A DNA stretch of 32,042 nucleotides from Candidatus Ornithoclostridium faecavium. GTDB taxonomy: Bacteria; Bacillota; Clostridia; Christensenellales; UBA3700. How positions within the stretch are numbered: position 1 is the stretch's first letter; the number at the start of each line of letters is the position of its first letter. A program made the translations under genes and the position numbers. Below, piece after piece: positions 1 to 7,771 of the stretch. Location of the stretch: the NCBI GenBank assembly GCA_018714045.1, contig DVNX01000030.1:1-32042 (forward strand), given 5' to 3'. The notes below the pieces were generated by a model that saw only the letters and a program-made list of their open reading frames with translations, ran no database searches and was not told the DNA's origin.

Positions 1-767
1 CCGACAGACAATACAAGAGTATCATTGTCTTTATTTTCTTTAAATATCTGTTTTATATAACAACTTTTTCCAATGCCGGCATCTGCCGTTATAAACAGCA
101 GATCGGTATCAGAATTACTTATAAGCTCCTCAGAGTTTTTAAACAGACCGTTTCCCAATTTAACGGTACGAGGAATATACAGATCGTCATATTCTGCCTT
201 GTTGTTTTCTGAGTATATTAAATCCACGCCAAGAAGTCTCGGAATATTTATGCCGATATCTTCGACAGCCTTCTTAGCATATATGTCGCTCATTCTATGT
301 ACTAGCAGATTTCTGATTTTGTTCAGCATGTTTTCAAGGTTTTCTTCTGTAAGTCCATCTTTTTCACTATAGACCTCGCAGTTAATATGATCTTCTTCGG
401 TAATTATCAAATTGCCGCTTTCATCTTTAAATTCTTTTATAATATCTAAGCTCGGGCATACTATCACAGTTCTATTTGAAGAATCACCTGTTTCTTTCAG
501 CATATCTTTCCATGCTTTCACTTCATCCCTTACAAGGCTGGCAGGATAATCGACAAGACTTTTAGTTAAGATAAGCAAAAAGATATCCGGGGCTATCGCG
601 GCATCGTTACTCCACTGTTTGTAATCGCCAGCACAGCCTTTTCCGGATTCGCATACGGTAATAGCGTTTTGCTCTAAATGTGCTAAAATTTTTTGTTCAA
701 TGTACTTATCTTTGCTTGTCCAGCTGATAAATACATTGGAAGGTTTAATATCGTTTCTTCTTGCCAT
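1..767 (-). CDS. TIR domain - NACHT/STAND-like P-loop NTPase, partial (5' part only)
   Basis: My own translation from ATG at 767 stays open for 255 codons and runs off the left edge, so the C-terminus is missing. Residues about 10-90 read as a TIR domain: strand VFISW at 12-16, SKDKYIE helix, and a YPASLVRDE helix whose Glu82 sits where the catalytic Glu of TIR NADases lies. A linker of about 130 residues follows. Then comes hydrophobic DLLFIT and the P-loop ADAGIGKS (228-235), the form typical of NACHT/STAND ATPases. Known family role: TIR-STAND proteins sense phage and use the TIR domain to cleave NAD+ or make a signal; that role here is inference. A weak SD (AGGTAAGG, 784-777) lies 9 nt before the ATG. 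The gene is AT-rich with many AAA, ATA and TTA codons, unlike its neighbours, which suggests horizontal acquisition. It could also be a non-immune TIR signalling ATPase. Confidence 0.8.
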   Translation of the reverse strand, partial: MARRNDIKPSNVFISWTSKDKYIEQKILAHLEQNAITVCESGKGCAGDYKQWSNDAAIAPDIFLLILTKSLVDYPASLVRDEVKAWKDMLKETGDSSNRTVIVCPSLDIIKEFKDESGNLIITEEDHINCEVYSEKDGLTEENLENMLNKIRNLLVHRMSDIYAKKAVEDIGINIPRLLGVDLIYSENNKAEYDDLYIPRTVKLGNGLFKNSEELISNSDTDLLFITADAGIGKSCYIKQIFKENKDNDTLVLSV

Positions 768-803
768 ACGTAAACGCCTTACCTGAATATTTTTATTAGT
801 TAT

Positions 804-832
804 ATTATATCTCTGTCCGACAAAAATGTCAA
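804..832 (-). promoter_or_regulatory. Perfect sigma-A consensus promoter of the TIR gene
   Basis: On the minus strand TTGACA (832-827) and TATAAT (809-804) are separated by exactly 17 nt, matching the housekeeping consensus at every position. Transcription should start near 797 and leave a leader of about 30 nt before the ATG at 767. I see no operator-like inverted repeat over it. Confidence 0.8.
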
Positions 833-939
833 TACATAATTTTCGCATTATTCCACGTCTATCAATTTTAGCTTCAGCGTGGTGGAGACAACAGGACTTG
901 AACACAATCAATTATTGGCTGAGAAAAAGGGATTCCTCC

Positions 940-1515
940 CGAATAACGATTAAACAACATATTATACTATGCACTCTTATCGAAGGAAATCTACGCAAAC
1001 GCAAGCGAAACGCACTCTTTGCAAAAAGACAAGAAAAAGACTTGCACTATTGCTCTGAAACAAGAACTGAAAATTGCCGAAGTGACTGACGAAAATCCGT
1101 TTCGAAAGAGTTTTGAGCGAGAGGGTTTGCGAGTAAACGAGAAGAGCCTCGGGGGTAATAATATTGCGCATATTAAACTGCACAAAATGCTGCCGGAGAA
1201 AATCGGCGCGAACGTAAGCGAGAACGAGTGTTTTGCTAAAAGACAAGAAAAAGACCCTCTGTAATACTCTTGCAGTAAAGGTTTCAAAAATTGCCGAAGC
1301 GACCGACGAAAACACGTGCGTCAGCGTTTTGAGCGAGAGGATTTGCTGGTAAACGCGAAGAGCCTCGGGGGTAATACTCTTGCGCATTTTAGCTACACAA
1401 AATACTGCCGAAGAAAATCGGCGCGAACGTAAGCGAGAACGAGTGTTTTGCAAAAAGACAAGAAAAAGACCCGCGGTAATACTCTTGCGGTATTATCGCG
1501 GGGATTTGACACAGT
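940..1515. repeat. Degenerate ~215-bp tandem repeat, about 2.5 copies, no gene
   Basis: The stretch between the TIR gene and pgi has no credible gene. It holds a repeated block whose best landmark, a segment with AATCGGCGCGAACGTAAGCG followed by GAGAACGAGTGTTTTGC and AAGACAAGAAAAAGAC, occurs at 1198-1255 and 1413-1469. A more diverged version lies at 986-1047. The spacing is about 212-215 nt. A second landmark (AGAGCCTCGGGGGTAAT) occurs at 1143 and 1358. The period is not a multiple of three, so small open frames across it shift between copies and are unlikely to be proteins. The right end forms the probable pgi terminator. The stretch 833-940 shows nothing further. Confidence 0.75.
1451..1502 (-). 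terminator. Probable pgi terminator inside the repeat
   Basis: A 13-bp stem with one G-U pair (1470-1482 with 1490-1502, 7-nt loop) is followed on the minus strand by a T-rich run (TCTTTTTCTTG and more, 1469-1451). It lies about 70 nt beyond the pgi stop. It is part of the last copy of the 215-bp repeat. Confidence 0.6.
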
Positions 1516-1571
1516 ATTTTTGCAAATAAGCCGTTCACAGCGCGCGAGCGCCGTTTTCTTCAGCAGATCGA

Positions 1572-2987
1572 TTATATAATATATTTGTTGAGTTTCTGCG
1601 GAGCGTTGGCAAGCTCTGCTCTCTTTTCGTCGTAACCGGGACGACCGAGAAGCGCGTAGGTCGCGTTCTTGCCTTCTTCGACGCCGGGCTGGTTGAAGGT
1701 ATCGATGCCCATAAGAGCGCCTGCGTAAGCGGTCTTGAGCATGAAGAACATGAGGAGTTCGCCGAGGGTGAATTCGTTGAGCACGGGGAGCATGATTGTA
1801 TGATTGAGCTTGCCTGCCTTGGTCAGCGCGTACTCGGTAGCTTTTCTTTCAGCGGTGATGAGTTCGTTCATCGTATGGCCGCACAGGAAATTGACGTTGG
1901 GAAAATCTTCGCAACCCCGGGGAATTTTGACCTCTTCGCGGTAGTTGTCCACGCCGATAAAGGTGATGACCTTGTCGAACGGACCTTCAGCGTAAAGCTG
2001 TACCTGGCTGTGCTGATCGGTAACGCCGAGGGATTTGACGGGAGTCTGACCCTTATTGCAAGCGGTGCCGTCGAGGTTCTTGTTCTTGCCGAGGCTTTCC
2101 GCCCACAGCTGAGCGTACCAGTCTGCAACGTATTTGAGACCGTCAGCGTAAGGCATCATGACAGAGATGTTCTTACCTCTCTTCATCGCCATATACTGCA
2201 TAAGAGCGGCGAGAAGCGCGGGGTTTTTCTTGACGTTGGGGTTATTGCACTGCTCGTCCATATAGCGCGCGCCCTGCAGAAGACCCTTGATATCGATATT
2301 GACTACCGCCGCGGGAAGCAGACCTACGGGGCAAAGCTCGCTGAATCTGCCGCCGACGCCGTCGGGGATATAGAAGGTCTTGTAACCTTCTTTCTGAGCT
2401 ATCTTGATAAGGTTGCCGCTGTTTGCGGAAGTGGTAGCGATGATATGATCTTTCGCCTTGTCGCCCAGTTTAGCCTTAAGGATATCGTTGATGATGAGGT
2501 ACTGGGTCATCGTCTCAGAAGTGCTGCCCGACTTCGTGATAACGTTGAACATAGTCTTTTCAACGTCGATAACGTCAAAGAGAGCCGCCATTCTTTCAGG
2601 GTCAACGTTGTCTTCTACGTAGAACTTGGGACCCTTTCTTTTGCGTTTGGGAAGATCGTTATAATGCAGATGACAGATAGCCTGGAAAGCCGCGATGGGA
2701 CCGAGAGCGCTGCCGCCGATACCGAGAACTACGAAATATTCGAAATTTTTGCGGACGTACTTAGCGGTTGCGAGGATATCCTCAACGACTTCGTCCTGAT
2801 TGTAAGGGAGTTCAGTCCAACCCATCATGCCCTTGCCTCTGCCTGCGGTGACCGCAGCGAAAGCGGCTTCGACTTCTTCGACGTAAGAAGCGATCTGTCT
2901 TTCGGTAAATCCTTCGTGTCCGACGGACTTACTCATCATATTGTTGAAATCCACGCGGATCCTGAGTTCTTTTTTGTTGTAACGCAT
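1572..2987 (-). CDS. pgi: Glucose-6-phosphate isomerase
   Basis: Interconverts glucose 6-phosphate and fructose 6-phosphate in cytoplasmic glycolysis and gluconeogenesis. The 471-aa product has the phosphate-binding GIGGSALGP (89-97) and SGSTSET (153-159), the family signature VGGRFS (211-216), the WAESLGK segment with catalytic Glu297, and TDQHSQ with His326. The length fits bacterial Pgi. ATG at 2987 is chosen over the upstream open frame (to 3053) because AAGGAG lies 6-8 nt before it and the protein starts as the family does (MRYNKKELR). The gene lies downstream of the isomerase-like gene on the same strand, with its own promoter and a leader of about 145 nt. Assignment is firm. Confidence 0.97.
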   Translation of the reverse strand: MRYNKKELRIRVDFNNMMSKSVGHEGFTERQIASYVEEVEAAFAAVTAGRGKGMMGWTELPYNQDEVVEDILATAKYVRKNFEYFVVLGIGGSALGPIAAFQAICHLHYNDLPKRKRKGPKFYVEDNVDPERMAALFDVIDVEKTMFNVITKSGSTSETMTQYLIINDILKAKLGDKAKDHIIATTSANSGNLIKIAQKEGYKTFYIPDGVGGRFSELCPVGLLPAAVVNIDIKGLLQGARYMDEQCNNPNVKKNPALLAALMQYMAMKRGKNISVMMPYADGLKYVADWYAQLWAESLGKNKNLDGTACNKGQTPVKSLGVTDQHSQVQLYAEGPFDKVITFIGVDNYREEVKIPRGCEDFPNVNFLCGHTMNELITAERKATEYALTKAGKLNHTIMLPVLNEFTLGELLMFFMLKTAYAGALMGIDTFNQPGVEEGKNATYALLGRPGYDEKRAELANAPQKLNKYII

Positions 2988-3135
2988 AAAAATCTCCTTT
3001 TCAGCGCGCAAATACGAAGGGCGCGCCGTTGTGTACTTCCTTTGACTCCGCAAATATTACAGATGCGGAAAACAACGTTTTTTCAAACCCGAAACGTAAA
3101 AAAATCCGTTTCATCCCGTTTACACACCAGCATTT

Positions 3136-3164
3136 ATATTATACTAACGCAACAAAAAAGTCAA
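3136..3164 (-). promoter_or_regulatory. Probable pgi promoter
   Basis: TTGACT (3164-3159), overlapping the stop codon of the upstream gene, is followed after 17 nt by TAATAT (3141-3136). An overlapping TATAAT (3143-3138) would have a 15-nt spacer. This would give pgi an untranslated leader of about 145 nt, in which I recognise no riboswitch. Confidence 0.55.
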
Positions 3165-3970
3165 CGGGTTAAAGCTTTGATTTCGCACTCTTTTAAAAAT
3201 TCGAACGCGCGTTTAAGCTCGCTTTCGTCCTTATAGCTTTTAGTGTAAACCTCCATAAGGCACGGACCGTCGAAGCCCGCTTCGGCAAGCGCGGAATAGA
3301 GCGAAACGAAGTCGAAAGTACCTCTGCCCGGCAAGCAAAGATTGCCGTTGTCGTCATAGTCGCACAGATGGACCGTCTTAAGTCTTCCCTTCATAGCGGC
3401 AAGGTATTCTTTCCAGCTTATTTCCGACTGCATAGCCTGTTTTACGTCGAGAGTCGCGCCCAGTTTCGGGCAGCGGTCTTTGATCTCGTTGAAAAACCCG
3501 GGGTTGCAGAAATATGCCCAGTGGACGTTTTCATAACAAAGCGTCACGCCGTACTTTTCGGCGAGATCGCACAATATGTTTACTCTTTCGGAAATAAGGT
3601 CGTAGTTAAAACTGTATTTCACCGCTTTTTTAAGCATTGTAGCGCCGTGAAAAGTATAATTGCGCGCGCCTATCTGCTCAGCCACCTTGCATACGGATTC
3701 AAAGGTAGATATCGCGTCCCCGTAAGCGCGGTCGTTAAGGCTGTACAGTTCGGGCTCGAACTGATTCGTGAGCGCGTGCACCGAATGAACGCGCATATCC
3801 TTTGCATGTGCCAGTCTGCTCAACAGCACGTTGCCGAAGTCGCGGGTGTATTCGCATCTCGAAGCGAAAAAAACCTCAGAAACTTTTGCGCCCAGCTCAG
3901 CTATTCTTGCGAGCGCGTCCTCTGTGTAAAGCCGCGGAAAAAACGACGCGGTAGAAATTCCTGTTTCCAT
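3161..3970 (-). CDS. Sugar phosphate isomerase/epimerase-like TIM-barrel protein
   Basis: A 269-aa xylose-isomerase-like TIM barrel (AP endonuclease family 2 fold). Likely metal ligands are visible at the strand ends: Glu147 (CYENVH), Asp175 (ATLDVKQA), His201 (VHLCDYD) and Glu240 (LMEVY), with His109 in TFHGA. These proteins usually isomerise or epimerise sugars, sugar phosphates or inositols; the substrate cannot be read from sequence. It sits just upstream of pgi, which fits carbohydrate metabolism but does not fix the reaction. ATG at 3970 gives the typical N-terminus (METGISTASFFPRLYTEDAL). The frame is open to 4108, but the extra residues look non-coding. There is no SD before the ATG, and a TATAAT lies 7 nt upstream, so the mRNA may be leaderless. 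Confidence 0.85.
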   Translation of the reverse strand: METGISTASFFPRLYTEDALARIAELGAKVSEVFFASRCEYTRDFGNVLLSRLAHAKDMRVHSVHALTNQFEPELYSLNDRAYGDAISTFESVCKVAEQIGARNYTFHGATMLKKAVKYSFNYDLISERVNILCDLAEKYGVTLCYENVHWAYFCNPGFFNEIKDRCPKLGATLDVKQAMQSEISWKEYLAAMKGRLKTVHLCDYDDNGNLCLPGRGTFDFVSLYSALAEAGFDGPCLMEVYTKSYKDESELKRAFEFLKECEIKALTR

Positions 3971-3977
3971 ATTAATT

Positions 3978-4006
3978 ATTATATCATCATTACCTGCTAT
4001 TGCAAA
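3978..4006 (-). promoter_or_regulatory. Promoter giving a probable leaderless mRNA
   Basis: TATAAT (3983-3978) ends exactly 7 nt before the ATG at 3970. An upstream TTTGCA (4006-4001, 17-nt spacer) or TTGCAA (4005-4000, 16-nt spacer) serves as the -35. A start 7 nt after the -10 would fall on the A of the ATG. Confidence 0.6.
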
Positions 4007-4138
4007 CGTTTTGACAGACATGCGTGCCGTTCTGAACATTTTGCACTGATATTTCCGATCATTATCGACGTAAGTTTCAGTCTTAAGCTGTTTACAAAAA
4101 TTTGACATTTGCGATATAAAATTTCACTTATTCAACGA

Positions 4139-4167
4139 TTGAGTATTTTAGCATTTTATGATATAGT
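4139..4167 (+). promoter_or_regulatory. Promoter of the MMPL exporter gene
   Basis: TTGAGT (4139-4144), a 17-nt spacer and TATAGT (4162-4167) lie about 30 nt before the start codon, diverging from the isomerase-like gene. The SD GAGGAGA follows. Confidence 0.6.
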
Positions 4168-4197
4168 ATAAATGTTATAAAATTTTGAGGAGAGACT

Positions 4198-6870
4198 ATG
4201 GCTAAATTTACCAGATGGCTTTTGAAGTACAGGTATATCGTCCTGGGAGTGCTGATATTGCTTCTCGCGCTCTCAGTCGTAGGCAGTATGCTGGTCGATA
4301 AAGAAAGCGACGTTTTGTCCTATCTTGACAAAGACAGCGACACTGTCAAAGGCAAAGAAATTTTGAATCAGGAATTTTCCATCGTCGGAGACTGTACGAT
4401 AGGACTGTCATTCCTGACGAAAGACGAAGTTGCCGGAATAATCACCAAGTTCGAAGAAAGCGACAAGATAGGCAAAATGAAGGTAGAAGAAAACGGCGAA
4501 ACCGTCGATCTTCTGAGCAAACTGGTATGGATGGGTACTTTCGACGCTCTGTATCAACTCGAAAATTATATCGACGTCGATCCGATGATGCAGCTTCTGC
4601 AAAACAAATTCCAGGTAAATACGGACGGAATAGATACGTTCGTAGTCAATCTGTATTTTGTCCGTTCGGGTTCTGACAACGCGGTCATAGACGCTCTCGA
4701 CGAAGCGGAAAACATCATTCGCGAAACTTACGACGCTAAGATAAAAGCGGGAGAACTGAATACGACGGTCGACAACTGCTACTTTATAGGCGGCATGGCG
4801 CAGAACGCCCGCGTACTCGTTGACAGCTCCGTCAACGATATGCCCAAGTTCGTCGCGGCGGCGGTCGTATGCGTATTCGTGATACTTCTCGTCTCTACCA
4901 ACAGCTACCTCGAACCCGTCATATTCCTCGCTACGCTCGGCATATCGATACTGCTCAACATGGGCACCAACATGATAGCGGGCAACCCGATGGGCACGAT
5001 ATCTACGATAACCTCTTCGTGTTCGTCAATTCTTCAGCTGGCGATCTCGATGGACTACTCGATATTCCTGATGCACACATATTACGAAGAAAGACGCTCG
5101 GGAAAAGATCCGAAAGAAGCTCTTATATCGGCTATGCCCAAAACGCTGAAATCCATCCTGGCAAGCGCGCTGACGACCATCGGCGGTTTCGTAGCGCTGT
5201 TCTTCATGACTTACGGCATGGGTTACGACCTTGGCTTCGTACTTGCTAAAGGCGTGCTTCTCTCCTTGCTCGCAGTCATATTCGTGCAGCCGATCCTCAT
5301 ACTGTTCTGCCGCAAGCTGATAGATAAGACTCACCACGACTGGATCATCACCCCGAGACTGAATTTCGTGGGCAAGACCATAACGAACAAGGGCATTGCG
5401 ATATTCGTTCTCGTGCTCTGTATCGCGGTCGCTATCCCGTCGTCCATACTGCAGAGCAAAGCTCCGCTCAACTATATAACGATGACGGAAGAAACGCCTC
5501 TCGAAGAGATGTCTCTGCCCCAACGCGAAATTACTCAGCTTAACAACCAGATAATCATGTGCGTGCCGATGCAGTACGAAAACCTCAAAGAAGGCAATGT
5601 CCCTCCGGGAGGCGCGAATTCAGCGGCGTACAATATAAACCTTGACAAGCAGTACGACTTTATTGAAAAGGTAAAGAATATAGGCACGGAAAACGATACT
5701 GCGCCCGTAAGCATTTCAGGATACGGATGCGCTACCGTGACAGACGTGTTCTCTCTCGGAACGATGCTGGATGCCGATACGATTGAGACTCTCAAATCAA
5801 ACCCGAGGTGGTCAATCATTTCAGCAGTCGTTCAGGAACAGTTGTTCGGAAGCTTTATTTCGAATATCGACGACCTTGCTCCCGGAAGCACGCACTATAT
5901 GCTTTACACGATAAATCTTACAGGCGCTGCCGAAGACGTTGAAAGCTACAACGCGATGCTCAAGATAAGAAATATCGCTAACGAAGCATTCGGCGCGGAA
6001 AACGTATATCTCACGGGTCTCGTGCAGGGCGCATACGAACTTTACAGCGTCACCCCCGACGACTTCACGCTCGTCAACGTACTCAGCGCGATAATAGTCT
6101 TCGCAGTCCTGCTCCTCACTTTCCGCAAGCCGATAATGAGCGTTATCCTTCTGCTCGTCATCGAAACGGGTATCTGGGCAAACCTGACGCTGGTCTACCT
6201 GATAGGTACAAAGATAAACTTTATAGCTTACCTGATAGTCAGCGCGATACAGCTGGGCGCGACGGTCGACTACGCGATACTGTTCACGAGCAAGTATTAC
6301 GAAGAAAAAGAGACCTCTACGGGTATCGTTGCGGTAAAGAACGCAATACACCGCGCTGCTCCCAGCGTCATAACCTCAGCGGCTATTCTGATATGCGCCT
6401 GCATGGCGGTCAACCTGCTGACGACCAACGTAATAGTCGCGCAGATAACCAGACTTATCGCGATAGGAACCGTGTTCAGTCTTATCCTCGTGTTCACGTT
6501 GCTCCCGTCTATCCTGTCGCTTAAAGAACGCGCTGCCCGCAAGCTGTACATCAGAATGGGTAAAGGCGATCCCGACGAAGGCAAGGACAATGTGCCGATA
6601 TATGACAAGAAGGCTCAGGCAAAGGGGCTTGCCAAAGCAAAAGCGATCGGACTTAAAGGCGTCATATTCGGCGGCGTAAGCGCTGATAAACTTGAACCCG
6701 TACCCGAAGCCGCGACAGACATTTCCGTTTCAAGCGAAGTAAACCCCGTTGAAGCCGTTTTCGGAAAGAGCGAAAAGGCTAAGAAGACGGATAAGGAAAA
6801 TCCCGTGAACACCGTATTCGAGAAATCGGAGACAGTATACAAAAAGGATAAAAAGAAAAAAGATAAATAA
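4198..6870 (+). CDS. MMPL/RND-family membrane exporter with lysine-rich C-terminal tail
   Basis: An 890-aa integral membrane protein with the duplicated MMPL/RND layout. TM1 is at about 9-31, followed by an extracytoplasmic domain (about 35-215) and a bundle of five helices (about 218-385). The second half repeats this: TM near 395-415, a second external domain (about 420-625) and a final bundle (about 630-775). The half-repeats carry the family-like segments SMDYSIFLMHTYYEE and GATVDYAILFTSKYYEE, whose Asp residues fit proton coupling. MMPL proteins export lipids or other hydrophobic molecules using the proton gradient; the cargo is unknown. The cytoplasmic tail of about 110 residues is Lys-rich and holds two 19-residue repeats (849-867, 868-886). 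GAGGAG lies 5-8 nt before the ATG. It is monocistronic, with its own promoter and terminator. Confidence 0.88.
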   Translation: MAKFTRWLLKYRYIVLGVLILLLALSVVGSMLVDKESDVLSYLDKDSDTVKGKEILNQEFSIVGDCTIGLSFLTKDEVAGIITKFEESDKIGKMKVEENGETVDLLSKLVWMGTFDALYQLENYIDVDPMMQLLQNKFQVNTDGIDTFVVNLYFVRSGSDNAVIDALDEAENIIRETYDAKIKAGELNTTVDNCYFIGGMAQNARVLVDSSVNDMPKFVAAAVVCVFVILLVSTNSYLEPVIFLATLGISILLNMGTNMIAGNPMGTISTITSSCSSILQLAISMDYSIFLMHTYYEERRSGKDPKEALISAMPKTLKSILASALTTIGGFVALFFMTYGMGYDLGFVLAKGVLLSLLAVIFVQPILILFCRKLIDKTHHDWIITPRLNFVGKTITNKGIAIFVLVLCIAVAIPSSILQSKAPLNYITMTEETPLEEMSLPQREITQLNNQIIMCVPMQYENLKEGNVPPGGANSAAYNINLDKQYDFIEKVKNIGTENDTAPVSISGYGCATVTDVFSLGTMLDADTIETLKSNPRWSIISAVVQEQLFGSFISNIDDLAPGSTHYMLYTINLTGAAEDVESYNAMLKIRNIANEAFGAENVYLTGLVQGAYELYSVTPDDFTLVNVLSAIIVFAVLLLTFRKPIMSVILLLVIETGIWANLTLVYLIGTKINFIAYLIVSAIQLGATVDYAILFTSKYYEEKETSTGIVAVKNAIHRAAPSVITSAAILICACMAVNLLTTNVIVAQITRLIAIGTVFSLILVFTLLPSILSLKERAARKLYIRMGKGDPDEGKDNVPIYDKKAQAKGLAKAKAIGLKGVIFGGVSADKLEPVPEAATDISVSSEVNPVEAVFGKSEKAKKTDKENPVNTVFEKSETVYKKDKKKKDK

Positions 6871-6890
6871 TATCTTCTGAAAAAACAATT

Positions 6891-6923
6891 TCCCGTCGCC
6901 CGCAAAGGCGGCGGGATTTTTTT
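6891..6923 (+). terminator. Rho-independent terminator of the MMPL gene
   Basis: A GC-rich stem (TCCCGTCGCC with GGCGGCGGGA, small loop) at 6891-6916 is followed by seven T (6917-6923), 20 nt after the stop codon. Confidence 0.85.
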
Positions 6924-7322
6924 AGCCGTAAAGCGTACGCAAACTATACGACGACAAAAAAACAACGTTGCACCTTGACGCGAAAGCTACAGATAAGCGC
7001 GACAGAAAATATAAACCGAGACTCAAAAATACATATAGACACGGCAAATCGGATACAATTTACAAAAAGGATATGGCGGTGTAACATGAATTTTTTCGGA
7101 AAGGCTTTACGTTTACGCCTATCTTCTCCGCCCGTATTCTGCGCCCGCACGCTTCCCTTTGAAACGCCTCTCCCACACCATTCTCCTGTCGGTCTTGCGG
7201 CTTGTTTTCTCAGACCGCTTCGGCTCGTTTTATGCGATTTACGACGGCAGACGCACAAGCAGCATATACACCTACCCGCAAAACATGTCAATTTAAAGAT
7301 GCGTTTTTCGCCGTTTGAAGAC
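6924..7322. other. Intergenic stretch with no supported gene
   Basis: About 400 nt between the terminators of two convergent units. A 139-codon open frame (6975-7394) spans it, but it lacks an SD, runs through the opposite-strand terminator and has a composition with no recognisable fold. I see no repeat or RNA motif. Confidence 0.5.
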
Positions 7323-7348
7323 AAAAAAAGCGCCGTTTCCGACGCTTT
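7323..7348 (-). terminator. Terminator of the ilv-ridA operon
   Basis: On the minus strand AAAGCGTCG pairs with CGGCGCTTT (7348-7327, one G-U pair, short loop). A run of T follows (to 7323), about 30 nt past the ridA stop. Confidence 0.75.
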
Positions 7349-7380
7349 TCTTAAACTGTTTTTTGCTTCCCGTATTTGTT

Positions 7381-7752
7381 TTACAGTTCTGTAACAGTAT
7401 CTATTTCTACCAGAACGTTTTTGGGAAGGGTCTTTACCGCTACGCACGAACGCGCGGGCTTGGACACGAAATGTTTAGCATACACCTCGTTAAAACGCGC
7501 AAAATCGTTCATATCTGCAAGGAAGCAGACGGTCTTGACGACTTTGGAAATGTCCGTTCCCGCAGCTTTCAGAAGGTTTTCGATATTGATGCAGACGAGT
7601 TCGGTCTGCTCTTCGATCGTTGCGCCCTCAACGTTTCCGCTTGCGGGATTTATTGCTATCTGACCTGACGTATAGACGAATCCTCCGCTGATAACAGCCT
7701 GAGAATAAGGACCTATCGCCTGCGGCGCTTTGTCTGTGCTTACGTATTTCAT
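7381..7752 (-). CDS. ridA: RidA family 2-iminobutanoate/2-iminopropanoate deaminase
   Basis: A 123-aa RidA/YjgF protein. It hydrolyses reactive enamine/imine intermediates released by PLP enzymes such as threonine dehydratase, protecting other PLP enzymes. Family features are GPYSQAV (14-20), SGQIA (29-33), the catalytic Arg101 in PARSCVAVKTLP, and Glu117 (VEID). GGAGG lies 8 nt before the ATG. It is the last gene of the ilv operon, 19 nt after ilvA, whose product generates 2-iminobutanoate, so context and family agree. The length is typical. Confidence 0.95.
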   Translation of the reverse strand: MKYVSTDKAPQAIGPYSQAVISGGFVYTSGQIAINPASGNVEGATIEEQTELVCINIENLLKAAGTDISKVVKTVCFLADMNDFARFNEVYAKHFVSKPARSCVAVKTLPKNVLVEIDTVTEL

Positions 7753-7771
7753 TTTTATGCCTCCGTGTTTA

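Noticed and set aside
977..1453. 158-codon minus-strand frame with internal repeats
   Set aside because: It follows the 215-bp DNA repeat, whose period is not a multiple of three, so the copies are read in different frames. No SD is present. More likely non-coding.
1800..3236. 478-codon plus-strand open frame opposite pgi
   Set aside because: It lies exactly antisense to pgi, whose motifs are unmistakable. The frame stays open only because of codon bias on the other strand.
6975..7394. 139-codon plus-strand frame between the MMPL gene and ridA
   Set aside because: No SD, no recognisable domain, and it runs through the terminator of the opposite operon into ridA.
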